From Paraburkholderia sejongensis (GTDB taxonomy: Bacteria > Pseudomonadota > Gammaproteobacteria > Burkholderiales > Burkholderiaceae), in the NCBI RefSeq assembly GCF_020880815.1, contig NZ_JAJITD010000018.1:99329-163328 (forward strand): a stretch of DNA of 64,000 nt, read 5' to 3'. Made by a program: the position numbers and the translations under genes. This document shows, piece by piece, positions 52,701 to 64,000 of this stretch. How positions within the stretch are numbered: position 1 is the first letter of the stretch; each line of letters opens with the position of its first letter. Under the pieces are notes generated by a model, which saw only the letters and a list, made by a program, of their open reading frames with translations, was not told the origin of the DNA and made no database searches.

Positions 52701-54033
52701 TACCTTCGATCAGCACCGGCTCGAACGCCTGGATACCGAGACGGTGCAGCGTCGGCGCACGGTTGAGCATGACCGGATGTTCGCGGATCACCTCTTCGAG
52801 GATGTCCCACACCACCGGCGTCTGGTTCTCGACTTCCTTCTTCGCAGCCTTGATGGTGGTAGCGACACCCATCACTTCGAGCTTGTTGAAGATGAACGGC
52901 TTGAACAGCTCGAGCGCCATCAGCTTCGGCAGACCGCACTGATGCAGCTTCAGCGTCGGGCCGACCACGATCACCGAACGGCCCGAGTAGTCGACGCGCT
53001 TACCCAACAGGTTCTGACGGAAGCGACCGCCCTTACCCTTGATCATGTCGGCGAGCGACTTCAGCGGACGCTTGTTCGCGCCGGTCATCGCCTTACCGCG
53101 ACGGCCGTTGTCGAGCAGCGAGTCGACGGCTTCCTGCAGCATCCGCTTTTCGTTGCGGACGATGATTTCAGGCGCCTTCAGCTCGAGCAGACGCTTCAAC
53201 CGGTTGTTACGGTTGATCACGCGGCGATACAGGTCGTTCAGGTCCGACGTCGCGAAACGGCCGCCGTCCAGCGGCACCAGCGGACGCAGTTCCGGCGGCA
53301 GCACCGGCAGCACTTCGAGGACCATCCAGTCCGGCTTGATGCCCGAACGCTGGAATGCCTCGAGCACCTTCAGGCGCTTCGCGTACTTCTTGATCTTCGC
53401 TTCCGAACCGGTGTTCTTCAGTTCCGTGCGCAGCAGTTCGACCTGCTCGTCGATGTTGATCGCGCGCAGCAGTTCGCGAATACCTTCCGCGCCCATTTCG
53501 GCACGGAATTCGTCGCCGTATTCCTCGACCTTGTTGTAGTAATCCTCTTCGGTCATGATCTGCCGCGCTTTCAGCGGCGTCATGCCCGGATCGATCACCA
53601 CGTATGCCTCGAAGTACAGCACGCGCTCGATGTCGCGCAGCGTCATGTCGAGCACCATGCCCAGACGCGACGGCAGCGACTTCAGGAACCAGATGTGCGC
53701 GACCGGCGAGGCGAGCTCGATGTGGCCCATGCGCTCACGGCGGACCTTGGCGAGCGTCACTTCGACGCCGCACTTCTCGCAGATCACGCCGCGGTGCTTC
53801 AGACGCTTGTACTTACCGCACAGGCATTCGTAGTCCTTGATCGGCCCGAAGATCTTCGCGCAGAACAGACCATCACGCTCCGGCTTGAACGTCCGGTAGT
53901 TGATGGTTTCCGGCTTCTTCACTTCACCGAACGACCACGAACGGATCTTGTCCGGCGAGGCCAGACCGATCTTGATCGCATCAAAAACTTCAGGTTGTTG
54001 GACTTGCTTGAATAGATCGAGCAAAGCTTTCAT
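49795..54033 (-). CDS. rpoC: RNA polymerase beta' subunit
   Basis: A 1412-residue catalytic subunit. The N-terminal zinc ribbon has its first two cysteines in ECLCGKYKRLKHRGVICEKC. The magnesium-binding active-site motif is NADFDGDQM. A second zinc site lies at CETRYGLCAACYG. The trigger loop region includes QSIGEPGTQLTMRTFHIGG. Length matches proteobacterial RpoC. It lies 21 bases after rpoB. Confidence 0.99.
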   Translation of the reverse strand: MKALLDLFKQVQQPEVFDAIKIGLASPDKIRSWSFGEVKKPETINYRTFKPERDGLFCAKIFGPIKDYECLCGKYKRLKHRGVICEKCGVEVTLAKVRRERMGHIELASPVAHIWFLKSLPSRLGMVLDMTLRDIERVLYFEAYVVIDPGMTPLKARQIMTEEDYYNKVEEYGDEFRAEMGAEGIRELLRAINIDEQVELLRTELKNTGSEAKIKKYAKRLKVLEAFQRSGIKPDWMVLEVLPVLPPELRPLVPLDGGRFATSDLNDLYRRVINRNNRLKRLLELKAPEIIVRNEKRMLQEAVDSLLDNGRRGKAMTGANKRPLKSLADMIKGKGGRFRQNLLGKRVDYSGRSVIVVGPTLKLHQCGLPKLMALELFKPFIFNKLEVMGVATTIKAAKKEVENQTPVVWDILEEVIREHPVMLNRAPTLHRLGIQAFEPVLIEGKAIQLHPLVCAAFNADFDGDQMAVHVPLSLEAQMEARTLMLASNNVLFPANGDPSIVPSQDIVLGLYYATREAVNGKGEGLTFTGVSEVLRAYENKEVELASRVNVRITEMVHNEDKSEGAPAFVPKITLYATTVGRSILSEILPPGLPFSVLNKPLKKKEISRLINTAFRKCGLRETVIFADQLMQSGFRLATRAGISICVDDMLVPPQKETIVGDAAKKVKEYDRQYMSGLVTAQERYNNVVDIWSATSEAVGKAMMEQLSTEPVTDRDGNQTRQESFNSIYMMADSGARGSAVQIRQLAGMRGLMAKPDGSIIETPITANFREGLNVLQYFISTHGARKGLADTALKTANSGYLTRRLVDVTQDLVVVEDDCGTSNGVAMKALVEGGEVVEALRDRILGRVAVADVVNPESQETLFEAGTLLDEDAVEDIERLGIDEVRVRTPLTCETRYGLCAACYGRDLGRGSLVNVGEAVGVIAAQSIGEPGTQLTMRTFHIGGAASRAAVASSVEAKSNGTVRFTSTMRYVTNAKGEQIVISRSGEAMITDDHGRERERHKVPYGATLLQLDGAQIKAGTQLATWDPMTRPIITEYGGTVKFENVEEGVTVAKQIDDVTGLSTLVVIDVKRRGSQASKTVRPQVKLLDANGEEVKIPNTEHSVQIGFQVGALITVKDGQQVQVGEVLARIPTESQKTRDITGGLPRVAELFEARSPKDAGILAEVTGTTSFGKDTKGKQRLVITDLEGNQHEFLIAKEKQVLVHDGQVVNKGEMIVDGPADPHDILRLQGVEALSRYIVDEVQDVYRLQGVKINDKHIEVIVRQMLRRVQISDNGDTRFIPGEQVERSDMLDENDRMIAEDKRPATYENVLLGITKASLSTDSFISAASFQETTRVLTEAAIMGKRDDLRGLKENVIVGRLIPAGTGLAFHKARKSKEMADRERFDQIAAEESFEFGTPEAPAAEQQHSGE

Positions 54034-54054
54034 CGCTTCTCTCCAGTAGTCCGA

Positions 54055-58161
<4,107 letters not shown>

Positions 58162-58530
58162 ACGATCTCCGAATCACGGCGGGCATAGTTGTCGAGGCAG
58201 GATACCTTGATGAGACAACCCGAGTGTTCACCGACTGAGACCCGATGGCCGTCCGATGGCTTGAACGAGCCTAGAAGCTTGGTGGTTGGCCTCTACCAAC
58301 CGCTGGCTGACGGCAGCGGATGCCTGTGTTGCCCGCTACCCGACCAAACTTGCCTTCTGCAGTCGCTTCAGAAGACAAAGAGAAACGCCGGTCAAACTTG
58401 CCGACTGACGATTTTCTTTGGCTTCTGGGGCGACGTTCTTGCCGGCTAACACCCGCAAAAACGCAGCCCCCACAAAGCACAAAAAGGCCGGCGGTGAAAA
58501 ACCGCCAGCCTTCGCACAGCGCGTTGAAAC
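58162..58530 (-). other. Structured rplL-rpoB intercistronic leader
   Basis: This long gap contains the rplL attenuator-like hairpin (58481-58512), a second hairpin GGTTGG/CCAACC (58284-58289 and 58296-58301), and the ten-base sequence CAAACTTGCC twice, 48 bases apart (58345-58354 and 58393-58402). No promoter with good -35 and -10 boxes was found and no gene is supported. In E. coli the same gap holds an attenuator and an RNase III site. Confidence 0.7.
58481..58512 (-). terminator. Attenuator-like terminator after rplL
   Basis: Arms of 12 bases (58512-58501 and 58495-58484, one mismatch) with a TTTTC loop are followed by TTTTTGTG on the minus strand. It lies 19 bases after the rplL stop, where E. 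coli has its partial terminator that lowers rpoBC expression relative to L7/L12. Confidence 0.8.
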
Positions 58531-58905
58531 TTACTTGACTTCAACCTTCGCGCCGGCTTCTTCCAGCTTCTTCTTCGCTTCTTCAGCAGCAGCCTTGGGC
58601 ACCGCTTCCTTGACGGGCTTCGGTGCGCCGTCAACCAGGTCCTTCGCTTCCTTCAGGCCGAGACCCGTCAGTTCGCGAACAGCCTTAATGACTGCAACCT
58701 TGTTCGAACCCGTTTCAGCCAGAACGACCGTGAATTCGGTCTGCTCTTCAGCAGCAGCAGCAGCGCCGCCGCCTGCCGGGCCTGCCACTGCAACAGCAGC
58801 TGCCGACACGCCAAACTTCTCTTCGAACGCCTTGACCAGTTCGTTCAGTTCCAGAACCGACATCGAGCCAACGGCTTCGAGGATGTCTTCTTTTGCGATT
58901 GCCAT
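58531..58905 (-). CDS. rplL: 50S ribosomal protein L7/L12
   Basis: A 124-residue stalk protein that recruits translation GTPases. The N-terminal dimer domain (AKEDILEAVGSMSVLELNELVKAFEEKFG), an Ala/Gly hinge, and the C-terminal domain (KVAVIKAVRELTGLGLKEAKDLVDGAP) are complete. The start ATG at 58905 follows AGGAG. It lies 63 bases after rplJ. Confidence 0.98.
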   Translation of the reverse strand: MAIAKEDILEAVGSMSVLELNELVKAFEEKFGVSAAAVAVAGPAGGGAAAAAEEQTEFTVVLAETGSNKVAVIKAVRELTGLGLKEAKDLVDGAPKPVKEAVPKAAAEEAKKKLEEAGAKVEVK

Positions 58906-58968
58906 TTGAAACACTCCTAAATTGAATTCGGATACAGCCAGCGATCAATTACGCTCGGCCGATGTACA

Positions 58969-59472
58969 TTACGCAGCGGTTTCTTCGCCTTGCTTCTTTT
59001 CCGCCAGCGCGGCCAGAGCACGCGCGAAGCCGGAAACAGGAGCTTGCATAACGAACAGCAGCTTGGAGAGCAGTTCTTCGCGGCTCGGGATGTTTGCCAG
59101 CGCTTGCACGCCAGCTTTGTCCATCACCTTGCCTTCGTAGGAACCTGCCTTGATGATCAACTTGTCATTGCCCTTGCCGAAGTCGTTGACGACTTTAGCG
59201 GCGGCAATTGCATCTTCCGAGATGCCGTAGATCAGCGGGCCGGTCATCTGCTCTGCCAGAGGAGCAAACGGGGTACCTTCGACAGCGCGACGCGCCAGCG
59301 TGTTCTTCAACACGCGAAGGTAAACCTGTTGCTCACGCGCTTTCGCGCGCAGCTTGGTCAGATCGCCAACCGTGATCCCACGATACTCAGCCAGAACGAT
59401 GGTCTGGGCTTTCGCGACTTGCGCGGAAACCTCAGCGACAACGGCCTGCTTGCTTTCTTTGTTAAGTGGCAC
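58969..59472 (-). CDS. rplJ: 50S ribosomal protein L10 (GTG start)
   Basis: A 167-residue protein that anchors L7/L12 dimers to the stalk base. LNKESKQAVVAEVSAQVAKAQTIVLAEYRG and LARRAVEGTPF are seen. The start is GTG at 59472, with GGAGG six bases upstream. Translation of L10 is autoregulated by the L10-L7/L12 complex in E. coli; the 302-base leader here fits such control. Confidence 0.96.
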   Translation of the reverse strand: MPLNKESKQAVVAEVSAQVAKAQTIVLAEYRGITVGDLTKLRAKAREQQVYLRVLKNTLARRAVEGTPFAPLAEQMTGPLIYGISEDAIAAAKVVNDFGKGNDKLIIKAGSYEGKVMDKAGVQALANIPSREELLSKLLFVMQAPVSGFARALAALAEKKQGEETAA

Positions 59473-59774
59473 GGTTAACCTCCAGATTCGATACACGCGG
59501 CGTGCGCCTTGTGTACCGCGTTCAATAACGGCGTCCGACCAGTCAGGAGTATTTCGACCGCCCGACACCCGCATCGCTGCGAGCATCCAACAGTTTCATC
59601 ACTACAAAACCTTTTCGGGTTCGCCATCTGCGTTGGCTTTACATTAAGGACTCGCCTGCCTGCTGCGTGCCCGCCAACGGTCTTTGACAACCGGTTGCGC
59701 GATGCAGACTGCCACCTCGCAACCGCCCAAAGCCCATAAAGCCGCCCCGGCTCGCGCCGGCGCGGCAAAATTCA
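59473..59774 (-). other. Long rplA-rplJ leader, candidate L10 autoregulatory site
   Basis: A 302-base gap without a supportable gene. It sits where gammaproteobacteria keep the L10 leader that binds L10-(L12)4 and represses rplJL. GC-rich complementary segments are present near the rplJ ribosome site, but I cannot confirm the kink-turn of the known motif by eye. Confidence 0.4.
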
Positions 59775-60473
59775 TTACTGTGCAGCGATCGACGTCTGGT
59801 CGACGCGAACGCCAACACCCATCGTGCTCGACAGAGCAACCTTACGCAGGTACACGCCCTTGCTGGTTGCCGGCTTGGCCTTTTGCAGCGCTTCGATCAG
59901 CGCGCTCAGGTTGCTGCGCAGAGCTGCCGGTTCGAACGAAGCACGGCCGATGGTCGCGTGGATGATACCGGCCTTGTCGACACGGAATTGCACCTGACCA
60001 GCCTTGGCGTTCTTGACCGCGGTCGCGACGTCCGGCGTAACCGTACCGACCTTCGGGTTCGGCATCAGGCCGCGCGGGCCGAGGATCTGGCCGAGCGTAC
60101 CGACGATACGCATCGTGTCCGGTGAAGCGATCACGATGTCGAAATCGAGATTGCCGGCCTTGACTTGTTCAGCCAGGTCTTCCATACCGACGACTTCTGC
60201 GCCAGCTGCGCGAGCCTGCTCAGCCTTTTCGCCCTGTGCGAACACAGCGACGCGGACCGACTTACCGGTACCAGCGGGCAGCACGACCGAGCCGCGAACG
60301 ACCTGGTCCGACTTTTTCGCGTCGATGCCGAGTTGCACTGCGACGTCGATCGACTCGTCGAACTTCGCGCTTGCGCATTCCTTCACGAGCGACAGAGCGT
60401 CTTCGAGCGGGTACAGCTTCTGACGATCAACCTTGGCTGCAAATGCTTGCAGACGCTTCGAAAGCTTAGCCAT
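59775..60473 (-). CDS. rplA: 50S ribosomal protein L1
   Basis: A 232-residue protein of the mobile L1 stalk that helps release deacylated tRNA. KLSKRLQAFAAKVDRQKLY, GTVTPDVATAVKNAKAGQ and KGVYLRKVALSSTMGVGV are conserved. Its start directly follows the rplK stop. Confidence 0.98.
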   Translation of the reverse strand: MAKLSKRLQAFAAKVDRQKLYPLEDALSLVKECASAKFDESIDVAVQLGIDAKKSDQVVRGSVVLPAGTGKSVRVAVFAQGEKAEQARAAGAEVVGMEDLAEQVKAGNLDFDIVIASPDTMRIVGTLGQILGPRGLMPNPKVGTVTPDVATAVKNAKAGQVQFRVDKAGIIHATIGRASFEPAALRSNLSALIEALQKAKPATSKGVYLRKVALSSTMGVGVRVDQTSIAAQ

Positions 60474-60905
60474 TTACACGCCCTCCACGGTGATGCCCAT
60501 CGAGCGGGCGCTACCAGCGATCGTACGAACCGCTGCGTCCAGATCAGCAGCCGTCAGATCGGGCATCTTGGTCTTGGCGATATCTTCCGCTTGAGCGCGG
60601 GTGATCTTGCCGACCTTGTCGGTATGCGGCTTGCTCGAACCCTTGTCGATCTTCGCTGCCTTCTTGATCAGAACCGTAGCCGGCGGCGTCTTCAGAACGA
60701 ACGTGAAGCTCTTGTCCGCGAATGCCGTGATCACGACCGGAATCGGCAGACCCGGTTCCAGAGCTTGAGTCTGCGCGTTGAACGCCTTGCAGAACTCCAT
60801 GATGTTCAGGCCACGCTGGCCCAGTGCCGGGCCGACCGGCGGCGACGGGTTGGCTTTACCTGCAGGAATCTGCAGCTTGATAAAGCCGATGATTTTCTTT
60901 GCCAT
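60474..60905 (-). CDS. rplK: 50S ribosomal protein L11
   Basis: A 143-residue protein of the GTPase-associated centre, needed for stringent response sensing. KKIIGFIKLQIPAGKANPSPPVGPALGQ is the family N-terminus. The start ATG at 60905 follows AGAGGT. A short hairpin (60928-60944) lies just before that ribosome site and could relate to L1 control of the rplK-rplA pair known in E. coli. Confidence 0.97.
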   Translation of the reverse strand: MAKKIIGFIKLQIPAGKANPSPPVGPALGQRGLNIMEFCKAFNAQTQALEPGLPIPVVITAFADKSFTFVLKTPPATVLIKKAAKIDKGSSKPHTDKVGKITRAQAEDIAKTKMPDLTAADLDAAVRTIAGSARSMGITVEGV

Positions 60906-61031
60906 CTTGAGAACCTCTTTGAAACGTCGCTTGCGTTGCAAGCGGACGTTCGGTGAGTAGTAGCGCGCGTTCGCCGAACATGTGGCTAGTGACGCTCCTC
61001 AACGGCCATTACGCGGACCGTAAGCGCGAAA

Positions 61032-61061
61032 TACGGAACGCACCAAGCGGTGCGTTCCGTA
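61032..61061 (-). other. Strong hairpin between nusG and rplK
   Basis: Perfect 13-base arms (61061-61049 and 61044-61032) close a four-base loop, beginning 11 bases past the nusG stop. Only a short T tract (ATTTCG) follows on the minus strand, so it may be a weak attenuator or a processing site. Confidence 0.6.
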
Positions 61062-61071
61062 AAATTCTGGA

Positions 61072-61629
61072 TTACAACTTTTCGACCTGGCCGAATTCCA
61101 GCTCGACCGGCGTTGCGCGGCCGAAGATTGTAACGGAAACACGGACTCGCGACTTTTCGTAGTTCACTTCTTCGACGCTACCGTTGAAATCAGTGAACGG
61201 GCCTTCCTTGACCCGCACCATCTCGCCTACTTCGAACAGGGTCTTGGGACGCGGCTTCTCCACGCCTTCCTGCATCTGCGACATGATTTTTTCGACTTCC
61301 CGCGGGGAAATCGGGCTCGGGCGATTGCGCGCCCCGCCGACAAAACCGGTCACCTTTGCCGTGTTCTTCACGAGGTGCCACGTTTCGTCCGTCATCTCCA
61401 TTTCCACCAGCACGTAGCCCGGAAAGAAACGACGTTCAGTCACCGATTTGTGACCGCCCTTCACCTCGACAACCTCTTCGGTCGGAACGAGGATCTGACC
61501 AAATTGATCCTGCATGCCGGCACGCTCGATGCGCTCCTGAAGCGCTCGTTGCACGCTCTTCTCCATACCGGAGTAGGCGTGCACCACGTACCAACGTTTA
61601 CCACTCGGGGATGCCGGAGTATCGCTCAT
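61072..61629 (-). CDS. nusG: Transcription termination/antitermination factor NusG
   Basis: A 185-residue factor. The NGN domain has RWYVVHAYSGMEKSVQRAL and FFPGYVLVEMEM. The C-terminal KOW domain (FEVGEMVRVKEGPFTDFNGSVEEVN) contacts Rho or S10. It lies one base after secE. Confidence 0.98.
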   Translation of the reverse strand: MSDTPASPSGKRWYVVHAYSGMEKSVQRALQERIERAGMQDQFGQILVPTEEVVEVKGGHKSVTERRFFPGYVLVEMEMTDETWHLVKNTAKVTGFVGGARNRPSPISPREVEKIMSQMQEGVEKPRPKTLFEVGEMVRVKEGPFTDFNGSVEEVNYEKSRVRVSVTIFGRATPVELEFGQVEKL

Positions 61630-61630
61630 A

Positions 61631-62011
61631 TCATTTCCAACCCAGAATCACCGAGAAAATCGCCCATTCAATGGATTTATCACTGATCCAGAGAAAGATT
61701 GCCATCACCACAACGAAGCCGAACACTACGAGCGTTGTTTGGGTTGCCTCTTTGCGAGTAGGCCAAACAACCTTACGAACTTCCTTGTATGAGTCTTTGG
61801 CGAAAGCGATAAAACCCTTGCCAGGCGCCGAGAGCAGACCGACTGCAACACCCGCGATCGCACCAACAGCCAAGGCGGCTCCGCGGATGTACCATTCCTG
61901 GCCATTCAGCCAGAAGAACCCCACGAACCCGGCCAAGACCAGCAACACACCTGCGATCAACATCAACTTATCGCCAGATGCATTTACAGTTTCGACGGAA
62001 GGATTCGCCAT
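61631..62011 (-). CDS. secE: Protein translocase subunit SecE
   Basis: A 126-residue SecYEG subunit of the three-helix type: two N-terminal membrane helices (LMLIAGVLLVLAGFVGFFWL and GAALAVGAIAGVAVGL), then the conserved amphipathic segment KEVRKVVWPTRKEATQTT and the essential third helix. It lies between trpT and nusG. Confidence 0.96.
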   Translation of the reverse strand: MANPSVETVNASGDKLMLIAGVLLVLAGFVGFFWLNGQEWYIRGAALAVGAIAGVAVGLLSAPGKGFIAFAKDSYKEVRKVVWPTRKEATQTTLVVFGFVVVMAIFLWISDKSIEWAIFSVILGWK

Positions 62012-62045
62012 AACACCTTACGAAGCGTCACTACGACGCGATAGT

Positions 62046-62121
62046 TGGCAGGGGCAGAGGGAATCGAACCCCCAACCTTCGGTTTTGGAGACCGACGCTC
62101 TGCCAGTTGAGCTATACCCCT
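62046..62121 (-). tRNA. trpT: tRNA-Trp (CCA)
   Basis: A 76-base cloverleaf read on the minus strand: acceptor AGGGGTA pairs with TGCCCCT, D arm GCTCAACTGGCAGAGC, anticodon loop CTCCAAA with CCA, T arm GGGGGTTCGATTCCCTC, and an encoded CCA end. It lies between tuf and secE, its classic position. Confidence 0.97.
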
Positions 62122-62130
62122 AAACCATTT

Positions 62131-62154
62131 GGGGTTGGCGGCATCGCCAACCCC
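62131..62154 (-). other. Hairpin between tuf and trpT
   Basis: Perfect ten-base arms GGGGTTGGCG (62131-62140) and CGCCAACCCC (62145-62154). No T run follows on the minus strand; it probably helps process the tuf-trpT transcript. Confidence 0.6.
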
Positions 62155-62184
62155 ATACAACCGATTACCGAGAACTTTCTGGCG

Positions 62185-63375
62185 TTACTCGATGATCTTG
62201 GCGACGACACCAGCGCCGACCGTACGACCGCCTTCGCGAATTGCGAAGCGCAGACCTTCTTCCATCGCGATCGGGTTGATCAGCTTAACCGTGATTGACA
62301 CGTTGTCGCCCGGCATTACCATTTCCTTGTCCTTCGGCAGCTCGATCGAGCCCGTCACGTCCGTCGTACGGAAGTAGAACTGCGGACGGTAGTTGTTGAA
62401 GAACGGCGTGTGGCGGCCGCCTTCGTCCTTGCTCAGCACGTACACTTCAGCCGTGAAGTGCGTGTGCGGGTTGATCGAACCCGGCTTCGCCAGAACCTGG
62501 CCACGCTCCACGTCTTCACGCTTCGTGCCGCGCAGCAGGATACCAACGTTGTCGCCTGCCTGACCCTGGTCGAGCAGCTTGCGGAACATTTCCACGCCCG
62601 TGCAGGTCGTCTTCACCGTCGCCTTGATACCGACGATTTCGATTTCTTCGCCGACCTTGATGATGCCGCGCTCAACGCGACCCGTCACCACCGTGCCGCG
62701 ACCCGAGATCGAGAACACGTCTTCCACCGGCATCAGGAACGAACCGTCGATCGCGCGTTCCGGCGTCGGGATGTACGTGTCCAGCGCGTCGGCCAGGTTC
62801 ATGATCGCCACTTCACCCAGTTCGCCCTTGTCGCCTTCCAGCGCCAGCTTGGCCGAACCCTTGATGATCGGCGTGTCGTCGCCCGGGAAGTCGTACTTCG
62901 ACAGAAGTTCGCGAACTTCCATCTCGACCAGCTCCAGCAGTTCAGCGTCGTCCACCATGTCGCACTTGTTCAGGAACACGATGATGTACGGAACGCCAAC
63001 CTGACGCGCCAGCAGGATGTGCTCACGCGTTTGCGGCATCGGGCCGTCTGCTGCCGAGCACACCAGGATTGCGCCGTCCATCTGCGCTGCACCCGTGATC
63101 ATGTTCTTCACGTAGTCGGCGTGGCCCGGGCAGTCAACGTGCGCGTAGTGGCGGTTAGCCGTTTCGTACTCGACGTGCGCGGTGTTGATCGTGATACCAC
63201 GTGCCTTTTCTTCCGGCGCCGCGTCGATCTGGTCGTATGCCTTCGCTTCGCCGCCGAACTTCTGCGTCAGAACCGTCGTGATCGCTGCCGTCAGCGTGGT
63301 CTTGCCGTGGTCAACGTGACCGATCGTGCCCACGTTCACGTGCGGCTTGGTCCGCTCAAACTTACCCTTGGCCAT
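62185..63375 (-). CDS. tuf: Elongation factor Tu, copy 2 (tRNA-tufB type)
   Basis: A 396-residue EF-Tu identical in protein sequence to the copy at 42980-44170. By eye only about seven bases differ over 1191, five of them within the first ten codons and two near the 3' end. It lies between the Tyr-Gly-Thr tRNA group and trpT, the tufB arrangement of proteobacteria. Confidence 0.98.
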   Translation of the reverse strand: MAKGKFERTKPHVNVGTIGHVDHGKTTLTAAITTVLTQKFGGEAKAYDQIDAAPEEKARGITINTAHVEYETANRHYAHVDCPGHADYVKNMITGAAQMDGAILVCSAADGPMPQTREHILLARQVGVPYIIVFLNKCDMVDDAELLELVEMEVRELLSKYDFPGDDTPIIKGSAKLALEGDKGELGEVAIMNLADALDTYIPTPERAIDGSFLMPVEDVFSISGRGTVVTGRVERGIIKVGEEIEIVGIKATVKTTCTGVEMFRKLLDQGQAGDNVGILLRGTKREDVERGQVLAKPGSINPHTHFTAEVYVLSKDEGGRHTPFFNNYRPQFYFRTTDVTGSIELPKDKEMVMPGDNVSITVKLINPIAMEEGLRFAIREGGRTVGAGVVAKIIE

Positions 63376-63437
63376 TTTCGACTCCTAAGAGGATTTTCCG
63401 TACGTTGCGCTGGGCGCAAACAATCACCGAGTACTTC

Positions 63438-63512
<75 letters not shown>

Positions 63513-63528
63513 GCTACTTCTATGTTGC

Positions 63529-63602
63529 TGGAGCGGGTGAAGGGAATCGAACCCTCGTCGTAAGCTTGGAAGGCTTCTGCTCTACCATTGAGCTACACCC
63601 GC
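63529..63602 (-). tRNA. tRNA-Gly (TCC)
   Basis: A 74-base cloverleaf: acceptor GCGGGTG pairs with CACCCGC, anticodon loop CTTCCAA with TCC, T arm GAGGGTTCGATTCCCTT, encoded CCA. It lies between tRNA-Tyr and tRNA-Thr. Confidence 0.97.
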
Positions 63603-63641
63603 AAGGTCATGGATTCCCAACAACTGCTACAGCTTGCATTC

Positions 63642-63727
63642 TGGTGGAGGAGGTTGGATTCGAACCAACGTAGGCGTAAGCCAACAGATTTACAGTCTGC
63701 CCCCTTTAGCCACTCGGGCACCCCTCC
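63642..63727 (-). tRNA. tRNA-Tyr (GTA)
   Basis: An 86-base class II tRNA with a long variable arm: acceptor GGAGGGG, anticodon loop CTGTAAA with GTA, T arm GTTGGTTCGAATCCAAC, encoded CCA. It is the first of the tRNA-tuf-trpT group, directly behind a strong promoter. Confidence 0.97.
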
Positions 63728-63741
63728 GCAGAGAACTGACG

Positions 63742-63770
63742 ATTATGGGGGAACAACATCTTTTTGTCAA
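63742..63770 (-). promoter_or_regulatory. Strong sigma-70 promoter of the tRNA-tuf group
   Basis: Minus-strand TTGACA (63770-63765), a 17-base spacer and CATAAT (63747-63742). The start point would fall about eight bases before tRNA-Tyr. It lies downstream of the rRNA operon terminator, so the tRNA group is a separate unit. Confidence 0.85.
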
Positions 63771-63841
63771 GGGCTGCTTGACCGTTCCAAACCCAACGTT
63801 CTCATTTATATGTAGGTGATTCCTACACCTTTGGTAAACGC

Positions 63842-63869
63842 AAAAACCCACCGCGAGCGGTGGGTTTTT
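63842..63869. terminator. Terminator of the rRNA operon
   Basis: Arms AAAAACCCACCGC (63842-63854) and GCGGTGGGTTTTT (63857-63869) form a perfect stem with a T run built into the arm. It lies just past the 5S rRNA on the minus strand. Confidence 0.9.
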
Positions 63870-63882
63870 GTTTGAAGAAGGA

Positions 63883-63998
63883 GCCTGACGATTACCTACT
63901 TTCACACGGGCAATCCGCACTATCATCGGCGTAGAGTCGTTTCACGGTCCTGTTCGGGATGGGAAGGGGTGGGACCGACTCGCTATGGTCATCAGGCA
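63883..63998 (-). rRNA. rrf: 5S ribosomal RNA
   Basis: About 116 bases starting TGCCTGATGACCATAGCGAG, with GTCGGTCCCACCCCTTCCC, CCGAACAGG and GTGAAACGACTCTACGCCGATG as in other proteobacterial 5S RNAs. The ends pair as TGCCTGA/TCGTCAGGC. The 23S and 16S genes should lie just past the window edge. Confidence 0.95.
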
Positions 63999-64000
63999 TG

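Noticed and set aside
49696..54015. A 1439-codon open frame on the plus strand, antisense to rpoC
   Set aside because: It is a by-product of GC-rich third positions in rpoC. The translation is Arg/His/Val/Asp-rich without domains, and rpoC is certain.
62131..62154. The tuf-trpT hairpin as a terminator
   Set aside because: No T run follows on the transcribed strand, and trpT, secE and nusG lie downstream.

Overview
This is a high-GC chromosomal window from a betaproteobacterium of the Burkholderiaceae, most likely Burkholderia sensu lato (Paraburkholderia or Burkholderia). The evidence is gene order (gltB, dgt, aroB, aroK, pil genes, mrcA; cyaY, lptM, lysA; ccsB, resB, cytochrome c4, engB, hemB, dsbD, cutA; then the alpha, spc, S10 and str operons, recQ, rpoC, rpoB, the L7/L12 cluster, nusG, secE, trpT, tuf and a tRNA cluster beside an rRNA operon) and GC-rich third codon positions. 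No prophage, CRISPR array, intact insertion sequence or biosynthetic island was found; the window is mostly core genome.

Positions 1-28000 carry metabolic and envelope genes. On the minus strand are the 5' part of gltB, a REP-associated transposase-like gene that has lost its catalytic residues, dgt, aroB, aroK and a four-gene type IV pilus operon (pilM, pilN, a fused pilO-pilP, pilQ). On the plus strand are an OmpW-type porin, a DUF883 membrane protein with a sigma-54-like promoter, and mrcA, divergent from pilM. Next come cyaY, lptM and lysA; the Tat-exported methionine sulfoxide reductase pair msrP-msrQ; the System II cytochrome c maturation pair resB-ccsB with a cytochrome c4 substrate; engB; hemB; and a translationally overlapping cutA-dsbD pair. 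The engB-hemB gap holds a candidate minus-strand small RNA with its own terminator and an exposed anti-Shine-Dalgarno loop.

Positions 28000-47500 hold the ribosomal super-cluster, all on the minus strand, transcribed from rpsL toward rplQ: rpsL, rpsG, fusA, tuf, rpsJ / rplC, rplD, rplW, rplB, rpsS, rplV, rpsC, rplP, rpmC, rpsQ / rplN, rplX, rplE, rpsN, rpsH, rplF, rplR, rpsE, rpmD, rplO, secY, infA, rpmJ, rpsM, rpsK, rpsD, rpoA, rplQ. Readable sigma-70 promoters lie upstream of rpsL, in the rpsJ-rplC gap and in the rpsQ-rplN gap, so the cluster is probably at least three transcription units.

Positions 47500-64000 hold recQ, then the rpoBC / rplKAJL / nusG / secE block, trpT, a second tuf copy, a Tyr-Gly-Thr tRNA group driven by a near-consensus promoter, and the 3' end of an rRNA operon (5S rRNA with terminator). 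The two tuf genes encode identical proteins and differ at only about seven bases by eye.

The most unusual points are the candidate CUCCUCCC-loop small RNA, the PilO-PilP fusion, the catalytically dead RAYT-like protein, the sigma-54-like element upstream of the DUF883 gene, and a hairpin superimposed on the spc promoter. I did not find a wholly new multi-gene system.
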